Assembly: GCF_009295825.1 (NCBI RefSeq) | Contig: NZ_WHKF01000006.1 | Coordinates: 62,001 to 126,000 of the forward strand | From: Marinifilum sp. N1E240 | GTDB lineage: Bacteria > Bacteroidota > Bacteroidia > Bacteroidales > Marinifilaceae | Reading direction: 5' to 3' | DNA length: 64,000 nt | Shown here: positions 42,894-51,661 of the stretch, in pieces | Position numbering within the stretch: the first letter of the stretch is position 1 | How the letters are laid out: every line of letters starts with the position of its first letter | Position numbers and translations under genes: made by a program | Notes under the pieces: generated by a model | What the model was told of the DNA's origin: nothing | What the model saw: only the letters and a program-made list of their open reading frames with translations | Database searches by the model: none

Positions 42894-45800
42894 TTATTCA
42901 TGAAATATACCAATAGGAGCAGGAATAAGAAATACTTCTATATCTCTGGCTAGTTGATTACTAGCATCAAAACCATCATTAACAATAAAGCTAATTGTTC
43001 GATTGCCAGTAGTCCTTGAGCTGTCATTTTTAGTATTTCTATATTTAACCGTGATTAATGCATTCTGCATATTAGTAACACTTGAAGAACTCAATTGGAT
43101 GGTTTGATCTGTTATTGTAGCAGTAACACCAGATACTGTTGAATAAATCAATTGATCTTCACCAGCAATAAAACCTCCTGAAATAGTTATTGTAGCTGTT
43201 AGCATATCATTGTCATCGTCAGCAACCGTAATTGAAGAACTTACTACTTCATCTCCATTACAGTATTCTATGTTGGTTGCTTCAATATTTGTTAATTCAG
43301 GAGCCGAATTTAACTTTCCAAATGTAAAATATTGTCTATTGACAAAATCAAAATCTACTTCCCAATTGCTACCATTAGAGTTTAATGCAATTTTTTCAGT
43401 TGCTGTTGTATTCGGAAATGATACATCTGAACTTACAAAAAGTGTGGTAACTCCTGCGGTAACACTACTTTTTGGTATCTGTAAACTAACAGTTCCTATA
43501 GTTCCCGTTTCAGATACTCTCCATATTCTGTTAATTCCATTATTGGAAACACCTAAATAATCTCCTGTCATATCAGTTGAAGTACCGCCATTATTACTCC
43601 AAATTAAAAAAGAATTATCAATCGAAATTGCTGTAGGATTATCTATATCTGTACCATTTGCGATTGTTACTATAGCTGTAGAATTAATACTCTTGGATTT
43701 AAATTGAGCCAAACTAGTATTTACATCCAAACCAATACCAGTAATATCATTGTTAAATAACGAATTATCAGTTCCATTCCATACTACAGTTCCGTTTGAC
43801 GACATATAATTTTGAGCACTACTTTGATCTAAAGTAATACCATATTTTAAAGCTAAATAAGTTTCAATCTTGTTTCGTTTATCTGTGTCCAGATACTCTT
43901 TTGCGTAAGAAATTTCTGCAAAATGTCCCTTGAAAAAATAATTATTACCTGATTGATTGTTAACATTGGGCTCAAAGTAGGAATCTCCAACCATACCTCC
44001 AACTCCAATATCTGCTCCGTGAGCATACAATCGACCTACACTAGAAATGGTCTGCCTCACATCTCCAGCCTCTACTAACTCAATAATTCCATTTTCTGAA
44101 TTCGTTCCATTAAAATTAAATGTTAACAGATATGTTTTGTTTGCAACAATACTTATTTTCTGAGAAAAATACCCCCATGGAGAACCTGCTCCATCATTAT
44201 TTAAATTCCAGGCACCAATATATAATTCTCCATTAAAAATATATGTATTAATACCACGAGCTGTTCCTCCTTCTTCATATAAAACCTGTCTGGTATTTAT
44301 ATCGCTACCCGCAGTAAATACAATACTAAAAGCCTTCTCTAAAGTAGAAGTCATATTATTCAGCTCATCTGAATCCGGAATGGTTAATACTCTATTTGTA
44401 GAGCCTGAATAGTCTAAAATAGGATTAAAATTTAACCTATTAGTTCGATAGATAGGCTGAGAAATACCAGACCTTTGAACAGCATTATTACCATTCAATT
44501 GATCAGACCATGTAGTAACTGCTACCCCATCCGTCGTTGTACTAGTTCCTGCATCAGCTTTAAGCCAGAATTCCAGATTTGCTTCTCCACCTCCGGGAGC
44601 TGGCTTTGGTTTTGTAGCTAAAGTAATATACTGATTATTTGTTACTGATACATTTGTAAAAGTAAGTACATCCTGACTAGCATTTAAACTTATACCTGTA
44701 ACATGTTCAGTTGCACTTGTAAAATCCTCTGAAGAACTAATCAACAATGCAAAATCATTAACATTTGGAGAACTTATCCCCAAACTTGCCAAATCAAAAC
44801 TCAATTCTACAGTTCCAGGATTACCAGACCTGGCTACTTTCCATATTCTTGCAATTCTCTCTCCTCTGCTTGATGGCACCTCCGTGCTTCTATCTGTTAG
44901 GGTAGCATTATCATTTCCAAATATCAAGTAAACCCTATCACTTAAGGTTGATTCAGCTTGAATATCAAGTGCTGCATCACCATTAATACTTTTTGATTGA
45001 GATTGATTTAAAAGAGAAATATTATCACGACCAATACCAAAAATATCGTTATTATAAGCGCTGTTTGATGCGGAATTCCAAACTATACTGCCATCTGAAT
45101 TGATGTAATTTTTATTCTCAAGGGTAATACCATATTTAATGGCTAAATAAGTTTCGATCTGATTTTGTTCCTGGTTAGATAAACGGTCGTCATAGGAAAT
45201 AATCTCAGCGATATCTCCATAATATCCTCTATTATTATAATATCCACCAGCATAAAATTTATTTGTGTGTGAATTTCCCCTTTCCTGATAGACAATATGC
45301 CACTCTCTATCATGCTGATATCCAGCAGAACCATTAATAAATGAATTTCCACCACTATTCCAATCATCATTATTATAACTTCCCCAATAATTACTGTCAT
45401 CAGCTTTTCGAATTCCTTTATCACCTTCTAACCCAACAAGACCTGCAAGACTATTGGTAGAATTCGATTTTGTTACAACTACAATAGTTTGTGCCTCAAC
45501 ATTCTCATCTGACACAAGATTACGATTCGTATTATTCATTCGAACCACTGCATTATAATTCAATAAATCTCCACTTGAATTTTCAAAAGATGCATTGGTA
45601 TTTGCTCCCTGTATCTTTAAATAATTATTAAAAGCAGCTAAATTTTCCCATGATTTCAATTGTTGTCCATCTCCAATACTTCCAGATAAATTGTCATTTG
45701 GAAAAATGTAATTTGGATCTGCCATAAACCAAATTCTTAGACCATCCAAATGTCCTCCAGGACCTCTTACTGGATTAACTCCAGGCACTTCAGGATCAAT

Positions 45801-47081
45801 AACAATATCTATCGGTTCATCCGTTCCCTCATTTCCAGAATGATTTCCTCCAGTATTATCTTCACCATCTGCACCATTACTACCTGAAGTATTCACTCCA
45901 GAAGGAAAAGCTATTGATGAATAGATCAGACCAGATCCACCACCACCACCACCACCATGAGCAGCACTTGAACCAACATTTCCACCATCACCACCATCAA
46001 CAGTTAAATTTATCTGACAAGAATTAGGTTGATAATTTTGTGTGTGAATTAGTATAACTCCTCCAGCTCCGCCGCCGCCGCCGCCATCATTCCCAGAATT
46101 GCCTACAGAATTTCCTAAAGCTGAAATTACATGGTTCGCACTGCAATTTGTAGTTAAAGTATTTACAATTAATATAATTATACCACCACCATTACCACCA
46201 TTAGTTCCAACGGAGTTATTTTGCTGACCACCACCTCCACCACCACCAAAGAATAATCTTTGACTAGTTTTATTATAAGTCATTGCATCTCCTGCTGTTC
46301 CTCCAGCATAATTAGATGAGGTACAATTCCAACCTATTCCACCTTGACCACCTTGTCCGTGGTTAGATCCTCCACCTCCACCGGCATTGTGAGTAGATCC
46401 TCCACCTCCACCATTGGCTATAGGACCTTGACCTCTCAAATTTGATGAATAAGTAGATATTCCTTCTCCTTTTTCTCCGTAGATACTACTGTTACTTCTA
46501 TAAATTGTAGTACAACCATTTCCATTGTTACTACTTCTTGCACCACCAACGAACCCTTGACCATCAACACTAATATTTGCTCCCAATGTAAGAGTATTAG
46601 CTTGCAGTATTAACACACCTCCATAGCCATTGGATTGATTCCAAGCTTGAGATGTTAAAGTTCCATTCGTAGTTACATTATTATATTGTGGAATACTAAT
46701 CAATTGAACCATTCCATTCGTAGAGTAGGAATTCACTACACTTGTAAAAGTAACAGTATTCCCACTTCTTGATTGCACAGTTGCTATTTCGTAACGACCT
46801 GCATTTCCTAAAGTGCTTACTTGTCCAAATGAAGAATTATTACCAGTATTAATGCTAGCACCTTTAGCCTGATAAATAAGTATTTTTTTCCCAGTATCAA
46901 AATCACTTAATGATGCTCCGGTTTTACCAGCAGGAGTCCCAATTGTAAATTGATTTCCTACAATATTTGTTACTCTAGCATAACTATTCACAATACCATT
47001 TATGGTTTGTGAATAAGTCAAGTTAACAACAAGTAATAAAATTATCAAAATAAAAAGTGAGGATATCTGGCTTAACTTCAT
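42894..47081 (-). CDS. Giant secreted protein with Gly-rich region and LamG-like repeats
   Basis: 1395 residues with signal peptide (cleaved near LTYSQTING). Residues about 150-410 are rich in poly-Gly segments. Two copies of a LamG/concanavalin-like module follow, around 440-830 and 840-1220, each holding RLSNQEQNQIETYLAIKYGITL-like sequence and IWSN/IFGN motifs, and then a cadherin-like segment with ITVADDDND around 1270. Proteins of this design usually end in a T9SS gliding-type sorting domain, but this one stops at PAPIGIFHE just where that domain should begin. Surface adhesin or glycan-binding role likely. Confidence 0.75.
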   Translation of the reverse strand: MKLSQISSLFILIILLLVVNLTYSQTINGIVNSYARVTNIVGNQFTIGTPAGKTGASLSDFDTGKKILIYQAKGASINTGNNSSFGQVSTLGNAGRYEIATVQSRSGNTVTFTSVVNSYSTNGMVQLISIPQYNNVTTNGTLTSQAWNQSNGYGGVLILQANTLTLGANISVDGQGFVGGARSSNNGNGCTTIYRSNSSIYGEKGEGISTYSSNLRGQGPIANGGGGGSTHNAGGGGGSNHGQGGQGGIGWNCTSSNYAGGTAGDAMTYNKTSQRLFFGGGGGGGQQNNSVGTNGGNGGGIIILIVNTLTTNCSANHVISALGNSVGNSGNDGGGGGGAGGVILIHTQNYQPNSCQINLTVDGGDGGNVGSSAAHGGGGGGGSGLIYSSIAFPSGVNTSGSNGADGEDNTGGNHSGNEGTDEPIDIVIDPEVPGVNPVRGPGGHLDGLRIWFMADPNYIFPNDNLSGSIGDGQQLKSWENLAAFNNYLKIQGANTNASFENSSGDLLNYNAVVRMNNTNRNLVSDENVEAQTIVVVTKSNSTNSLAGLVGLEGDKGIRKADDSNYWGSYNNDDWNSGGNSFINGSAGYQHDREWHIVYQERGNSHTNKFYAGGYYNNRGYYGDIAEIISYDDRLSNQEQNQIETYLAIKYGITLENKNYINSDGSIVWNSASNSAYNNDIFGIGRDNISLLNQSQSKSINGDAALDIQAESTLSDRVYLIFGNDNATLTDRSTEVPSSRGERIARIWKVARSGNPGTVELSFDLASLGISSPNVNDFALLISSSEDFTSATEHVTGISLNASQDVLTFTNVSVTNNQYITLATKPKPAPGGGEANLEFWLKADAGTSTTTDGVAVTTWSDQLNGNNAVQRSGISQPIYRTNRLNFNPILDYSGSTNRVLTIPDSDELNNMTSTLEKAFSIVFTAGSDINTRQVLYEEGGTARGINTYIFNGELYIGAWNLNNDGAGSPWGYFSQKISIVANKTYLLTFNFNGTNSENGIIELVEAGDVRQTISSVGRLYAHGADIGVGGMVGDSYFEPNVNNQSGNNYFFKGHFAEISYAKEYLDTDKRNKIETYLALKYGITLDQSSAQNYMSSNGTVVWNGTDNSLFNNDITGIGLDVNTSLAQFKSKSINSTAIVTIANGTDIDNPTAISIDNSFLIWSNNGGTSTDMTGDYLGVSNNGINRIWRVSETGTIGTVSLQIPKSSVTAGVTTLFVSSDVSFPNTTATEKIALNSNGSNWEVDFDFVNRQYFTFGKLNSAPELTNIEATNIEYCNGDEVVSSSITVADDDNDMLTATITISGGFIAGEDQLIYSTVSGVTATITDQTIQLSSSSVTNMQNALITVKYRNTKNDSSRTTGNRTISFIVNDGFDASNQLARDIEVFLIPAPIGIFHE

Positions 47082-47184
47082 ACTTGCTATTGTTTATTTT
47101 TTATTAATCGGTAAATATATAAAATACCACTAATATTGTGTCCTTAATCGATTATAACTGACAGAAAAGACTAATTTTACTACG

Positions 47185-47228
47185 AAAAAAAAGAGGACAT
47201 GTTATTAATAACATGTCCTCTTTTTTTA
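47185..47228. terminator. Strong palindromic terminator after the butyrate kinase gene
   Basis: GAGGACATGTTATT and AATAACATGTCCTC form a perfect 28-bp palindrome (47193-47220) with a run of A before and T after. It ends the long catabolic cluster on the minus strand. Confidence 0.9.
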
Positions 47229-47239
47229 TTTAAAATGAT

Positions 47240-48316
47240 TTAATATTGAAGGATTTCTGTTTCATTACGAACAATCATACTACCATAATGGCTAAGTGCT
47301 CCTAAAACTTCCGCTCCCGGATATACCGTAACAGGTGCTATTTTCTCAACCCTGATCCGAATTTCTCTAACAAACTTTTCATCCTTAGCCATTCCTCCGG
47401 TTATAATTATTGCATCAACTTTTTCATTTCCAAAAACGGGATACATTCCTCCAATGGATCTTGCAACCTGATAAGCCATGGCTGAAAGCACATCTGCTGC
47501 CTTCTGATCACCAGCATCTCTCATTTTACAGACATCATATCCACTGTGGGTATTAAAATAAGCATATAAGCCTCCTTCTCCTGTTTGCATCTTCATCATC
47601 TCTTCCTGAGAATACTTACCTGAAAAACACATTTGAATCATTTCGCCCATTGGCAAACTACCACTTCTTATTGGTGAAAATGGTCCATCTCCGTCATAAG
47701 CTTGATTGGAATCAACTACCTTCCCTTTCTGATGTGCACCAATACTAATACCGCCACCCAAATGAGCTATAATCAAATTCAATTCTTCATACTTTTTATA
47801 TATGCTTCTTGCATATTTTCTTGCGCTTGTTTTTTGATCCAAAGCATGAAATATAGATTTCTTTCTGAACTCTGGGCGCCCGGTAATCCTAGCAATTTCT
47901 TCTAATTCATCTACTACAACCGGATCTGCTATATATGCCTCTGCACTTTCAATTTGAGCGGCAATTTTATTTGCCAATAAGCCTCCAAGATTAACAACAT
48001 CGTTTCCAAATTCGCAATCGGAAAGATCATTAACCATAGATTCATTTACTTTATAAACACCAGATTTGACAGGCTTAAGCAAACCACCACGACCAATTAC
48101 AACCTTAATATCTTCAAGTCTGATATCATTAGATTTCAACTCCTCTAAAATAATATTCGCCCGCCAATCATCTTGCTCACAAAAACATTTAAAACCTTCT
48201 AATTCTTCCGGTTTGTGATTAATTTTCTTCAAAAAAACGGTTGTATTCATCCGGTAAACAGCAATTCGGGTAAATTGCATGCGTGGATTCAAGGCTAGTA
48301 TCAATTCTCTACTCAT
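47240..48316 (-). CDS. buk: Butyrate kinase family protein with altered phosphate loop
   Basis: 358 residues, normal length for Buk. The body fits closely: VVIGRGGLLKPVKSGVYKVN, VDELEEIARITGRPEFR, IFHALDQKTSARKYA, LIIAHLGGGISIGAHQKGKV, DGDGPFSPIRSGSLP and IIITGGMA. The N-terminal motif that should read NPGSTSTK is NPRMQFTR (residues 10-17), replacing the Ser/Thr and Lys that contact phosphate in acetate/butyrate kinases. It may be a specialised or inactive paralog. As last gene of the acyl-CoA cluster it would form butyryl- or isobutyryl-phosphate products. Confidence 0.85.
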   Translation of the reverse strand: MSRELILALNPRMQFTRIAVYRMNTTVFLKKINHKPEELEGFKCFCEQDDWRANIILEELKSNDIRLEDIKVVIGRGGLLKPVKSGVYKVNESMVNDLSDCEFGNDVVNLGGLLANKIAAQIESAEAYIADPVVVDELEEIARITGRPEFRKKSIFHALDQKTSARKYARSIYKKYEELNLIIAHLGGGISIGAHQKGKVVDSNQAYDGDGPFSPIRSGSLPMGEMIQMCFSGKYSQEEMMKMQTGEGGLYAYFNTHSGYDVCKMRDAGDQKAADVLSAMAYQVARSIGGMYPVFGNEKVDAIIITGGMAKDEKFVREIRIRVEKIAPVTVYPGAEVLGALSHYGSMIVRNETEILQY

Positions 48317-48366
48317 AGTGCAAGTATTTTGGGTTAAACTAATAGTTATTTCACTTTTATTTTAAT

Positions 48367-49515
48367 CTATTCATTCAGAAGATATCTTGATATCACCAAG
48401 CGTTGTATCTCCGAGGTTCCTTCGCCTATTTGTAACAATCGCTGATCTCTGTAAAAACGTTCCACCGGATATTCCTTCATCAAGCCATATCCTCCATGAA
48501 TTTGTACAGCTTCATCAGCAACCTCTTTAGCTATTTCAGAGCAATACAATTTCGACATTGCAGCCTCTTTAGCAAATGGTTTCCCATTATCTTTCAACCA
48601 ACAGGCTTTATACAATAGATTTCGTGCCAACTCTATCTTTGTAGCCATATCAGCCAACTTAAAAGATATGCTCTGAAATTTTGCTATCGGTTTTCCAAAT
48701 TGTTTTCTTTCTTTAGAATACTGAAGAGCCATTTCATAAGCACCTTGCGCCAATCCTAGTCCCATGGCTGCTATAGATAGACGACCAGAATCTAAGGTTT
48801 TTAACATGATTTTAGATCCCATTCCCCTTTCTCCCAGCAAACTGTCTTTTGGAATGCAGCAAGTATCAAAAAACATTTCTGCAGTATCGGAAGCTCGCCA
48901 CATTAATTTGCCGTGCATGGCTTTCGACGACCAACCTGGGGTTCCCTTTTCTACAATAAAAGTGGAAAATTCCTTTTCTTCTCCATTTATAGCTGTCACA
49001 GCCTGAACCGTAACGCCAGAACACATTTCACTTGATCCATTGGTTATAAAAATTTTTGAACCATTGATCTCCCAGTTGCTACCCTTATCCTTAGCAAAGG
49101 TTTTTGATCCTCTTGAATCAGATCCTGCATCGGGTTCGGTTAAACCAAACGCCCACAATTGCTCTCCTGTGCATAAGCCAGGTAAATATTTCATTTTCTG
49201 TTCTTCGGTTCCGAACATATACAATGGACCAACTCCTAATGAATTGTGAGCGGCCAATGTAGCTGCATGTGATCCGTCAACCCTTGCCATTTCTTCAACA
49301 GCAATTATATAAGAAAGATAATCCGTAGCCTGTCCGCCATACTTTTCAGGAATAAACATCCCAAACAAACCCATTTCACCCATCTTTCGAGTTAAGTCTA
49401 TCGAGAATTCTTCTTTCTCATCGAGCTCGTGTGCCAATGGTTTAATCTCCCGTTCAGCAAAATCGCGAACAGCTTTTCTTATGATATCATGTTCTTCGTT
49501 TAAATCGAAATTCAT
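48367..49515 (-). CDS. Acyl-CoA dehydrogenase (short/branched-chain type)
   Basis: 382 residues with the three ACAD domains. N-terminal helices (about 1-110), FAD-contacting WAFGLTEPDAGSDSRGS and WEINGSKIFITNGS in the barrel domain, and the C-terminal QIHGGYGLMKEYPVERFYRD with LQIGEGTSEIQR. The glutamate in IGEGTSEIQ is the catalytic base position of SCAD/MCAD; isovaleryl-CoA dehydrogenases have Gly or Ala there, so this enzyme looks more like a butyryl-, isobutyryl- or 2-methylbutyryl-CoA enzyme. Its electrons would go to the ETF encoded in the same cluster. Confidence 0.92.
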   Translation of the reverse strand: MNFDLNEEHDIIRKAVRDFAEREIKPLAHELDEKEEFSIDLTRKMGEMGLFGMFIPEKYGGQATDYLSYIIAVEEMARVDGSHAATLAAHNSLGVGPLYMFGTEEQKMKYLPGLCTGEQLWAFGLTEPDAGSDSRGSKTFAKDKGSNWEINGSKIFITNGSSEMCSGVTVQAVTAINGEEKEFSTFIVEKGTPGWSSKAMHGKLMWRASDTAEMFFDTCCIPKDSLLGERGMGSKIMLKTLDSGRLSIAAMGLGLAQGAYEMALQYSKERKQFGKPIAKFQSISFKLADMATKIELARNLLYKACWLKDNGKPFAKEAAMSKLYCSEIAKEVADEAVQIHGGYGLMKEYPVERFYRDQRLLQIGEGTSEIQRLVISRYLLNE

Positions 49516-49634
49516 ATGATCTAATAATCTTTAGTCAAGAGCTATCAAATATTGCTTTTCAATATTTAAATTCACTCACTTTTAAGTTAGCAATAATCCT
49601 GAACTATCCCAATCAAATCAGCTAGTTCAAGACA

Positions 49635-51452
49635 TTATTTTTGCGCCTCAGCTTCCATTTTTGATGAAAGTAATTTTTCAGGTATCATGATTTCCTGATT
49701 CAAAAGTGCGGATGCAAATGTTTTTCCCTGAGCATCAATCATTAAAGATTTGGTACCACCTCCATCCAAAGATTCTTCTAAAAGGAAGTTAAGTGCCAAC
49801 AAATTATCTATTTCAAATCGGGTAACTTTACCTTTGGTTAATCCTCCAAACATATTCTTTACCTTTTTCGCGCTTAAATCATGCTTTAAATATTGATAAA
49901 TCTCTTCAGATCTTGCCAAAACACCAACATTTACCGTATCACCCTTATCACCAGAACGTGCCAAACAAATCTCTCGCAATGGAACTGTTATCAATCGATC
50001 ATCCTCCCAGGCAGGATCAACAAAATCAGTATGTTCAGTAATGTCCATAAAGATCAATTCTTCTTCATTACCTAAAACAGAACCAATATCATGACTTTCA
50101 GTCACCACACCTTTCTCATTTAAAACATGAACTGCAGATACAATGCACTCCTTAGGAATTAATGTTGGCCAATAAGTAATTACCTGTTGCATTCTTGCTC
50201 TGCCTCCTATTACCGCAACTCCAGGAGGTCCGCTTAAAATTAAAGGTGCAATACTCATCGAGAAATTCTTAAGTTTACTTACATCAGTATCATAAACCGA
50301 TAAACGCAATAAAACCTCATTTGGATCGATATCCTCAGCCAAATGCTGATGACAGGCGTTATACCCTACAAATTCGGTGTTCTTTTTCAGATATTGAGTA
50401 TTCAAGCGCTCCCAAAAAATCGTTTCAAATTCCTGTGCTTTATTCAGAACACGTCCGCCACTAATTACAATAGAACTGGTAGCTTTGTAACCATCCTCGA
50501 ATGCCATAGACACTTTCAGATATGGCGTAGATGGATATCCTTTTGCACCACTTACCAAAACCTTATTGGTATCCAGCTCCTCTAATTTTAAATGCGTAAA
50601 ATCCGCAACCACGTCTGGACTAATGTACTGATCCGGATTTCCCATTTCGTAAACCAATTGTTCACAAATGGTATCAATGCTAATCAGCCCACCAGTATTC
50701 TCATGCTTGTAAACCGTGAATGCGCCAGATTGATCCATTTCAACTATCGGATAACCCATATTGTCCCAGCGAGGCACTTTTTGCCAGTCGGTAAAATTAC
50801 CACCTGTTGATTGCGCACCACATTCAATAATATGCCCCGCAACCAATCCTGCTGCCAGCTTATCCCAATCATTCAATTTCCATCCCAATTCATGAATCAT
50901 TGGCGCCATTGTAACCGAAGTATCAGTAACACGACCAGCTAGAATTAAATCGGCACCACTTTCCAAAGCTTTCAGCAATGGCGGTACACCCAAATACACA
51001 TTTGCGCTTTGAATATTATCGATAATGGTATCAAAATCCTCACCTGAATCCATATTCTTAAAATTGGCTTGTCCAGGATAAAACTCACCTATCCGTTCTA
51101 CGATATTATCACCATCGACCACGGCAATTTTAAGGGATACACCTTTCTTTTCCAACTCTGATAAAATCTTGCGAGCGCAACCAATAGGGTTAATTCCCCC
51201 TGCATTGGTAATCATGCGAACACCCTTAGATTTCATCAGATCTGCCACATCCACAATCTGATCGACAAAATCAGTTACATAGCCTAGAGACTCATTCTTC
51301 AATTGCTGTTTTCGAAGAATACTCATGGTAACTTCAGCTAAAAAATCGGACGAGATGTAATCTATTTCTCCACCTTCCAACTGTCGGCGAAGTACTCCCA
51401 GGTCATCCCCCCAGAAACCTCCGGCATTTGCAATTCTGATTTTGGTCTTCAT
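49635..51452 (-). CDS. AtuA-family protein (DUF1446 plus AtuA-like C-terminal domain)
   Basis: 605 residues. The N-terminal DUF1446 domain (about 1-450) opens KTKIRIANAGGFWGDDLGVL, with MITNAGGINPIGCA and ILAGRVTDTSVTMAP; the C-terminal AtuA-like domain (about 490-600) contains CLARSGDKGDTVNVGVLAR. First named from the acyclic-terpene utilisation cluster of Pseudomonas, it also occurs beside leucine-degradation genes. Biochemical function is unknown. Here it sits between the carboxylase alpha subunit and the acyl-CoA dehydrogenase. Confidence 0.9.
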   Translation of the reverse strand: MKTKIRIANAGGFWGDDLGVLRRQLEGGEIDYISSDFLAEVTMSILRKQQLKNESLGYVTDFVDQIVDVADLMKSKGVRMITNAGGINPIGCARKILSELEKKGVSLKIAVVDGDNIVERIGEFYPGQANFKNMDSGEDFDTIIDNIQSANVYLGVPPLLKALESGADLILAGRVTDTSVTMAPMIHELGWKLNDWDKLAAGLVAGHIIECGAQSTGGNFTDWQKVPRWDNMGYPIVEMDQSGAFTVYKHENTGGLISIDTICEQLVYEMGNPDQYISPDVVADFTHLKLEELDTNKVLVSGAKGYPSTPYLKVSMAFEDGYKATSSIVISGGRVLNKAQEFETIFWERLNTQYLKKNTEFVGYNACHQHLAEDIDPNEVLLRLSVYDTDVSKLKNFSMSIAPLILSGPPGVAVIGGRARMQQVITYWPTLIPKECIVSAVHVLNEKGVVTESHDIGSVLGNEEELIFMDITEHTDFVDPAWEDDRLITVPLREICLARSGDKGDTVNVGVLARSEEIYQYLKHDLSAKKVKNMFGGLTKGKVTRFEIDNLLALNFLLEESLDGGGTKSLMIDAQGKTFASALLNQEIMIPEKLLSSKMEAEAQK

Positions 51453-51462
51453 CTGTTGTGTT

Positions 51463-51630
51463 TTAATATTTAGTATTCCATCTATTTCTCTGTATTTTCC
51501 TCCTGCATGCTGCAGGAACCTTTATTGCAACCGTATTTTTCATGCTGCAGGCTACAGCAAACATTTTACACCCTGTATTTTCCTTCCTGCAGCTTACAGG
51601 AAGCTTTTTACATACTGTATTTTTCATCAT
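51463..51630 (-). CDS. Possible 55-residue repeat peptide across the 42-nt array
   Basis: On the operon strand the 42-nt tandem units keep one frame open for 55 codons from ATG 51630. The product repeats every 14 residues: MKNTVCKKLPVSCR, KENTGCKMFAVACS, MKNTVAIKVPAACR, then a diverged end. It is basic and contains six cysteines. It could be a real small protein between accA-like and atuA-like genes, but the units also hold co-varying hairpins, so the open frame may be a by-product. Low confidence as a gene. Confidence 0.25.
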   Translation of the reverse strand: MMKNTVCKKLPVSCRKENTGCKMFAVACSMKNTVAIKVPAACRRKIQRNRWNTKY

Positions 51631-51658
51631 GCAGGTTACGGCAAGAAAAATACAGTAT
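51491..51658. repeat. Four 42-nt tandem units with internal hairpins
   Basis: Units start at 51491, 51532, 51574 and 51616 (steps of 41, 42 and 42 bases), each beginning yGTATTTTyC. Each has a small stem: TCCTGCA/TGCAGGA in unit 1, TGCTG/CAGCA in unit 2, CTTCCTG/CAGGAAG in unit 3. The last unit is enclosed by a 14-bp perfect inverted repeat (51612-51625 with 51645-51658). It fills the gap between the AtuA-like and biotin carboxylase genes. Confidence 0.85.
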
Positions 51659-51661
51659 CAA

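Noticed and set aside
51491-51658. CRISPR-like array of four 42-nt units
   Set aside because: The units are similar along their full length with no unique spacers, contain diverged stems, and no cas genes are present.
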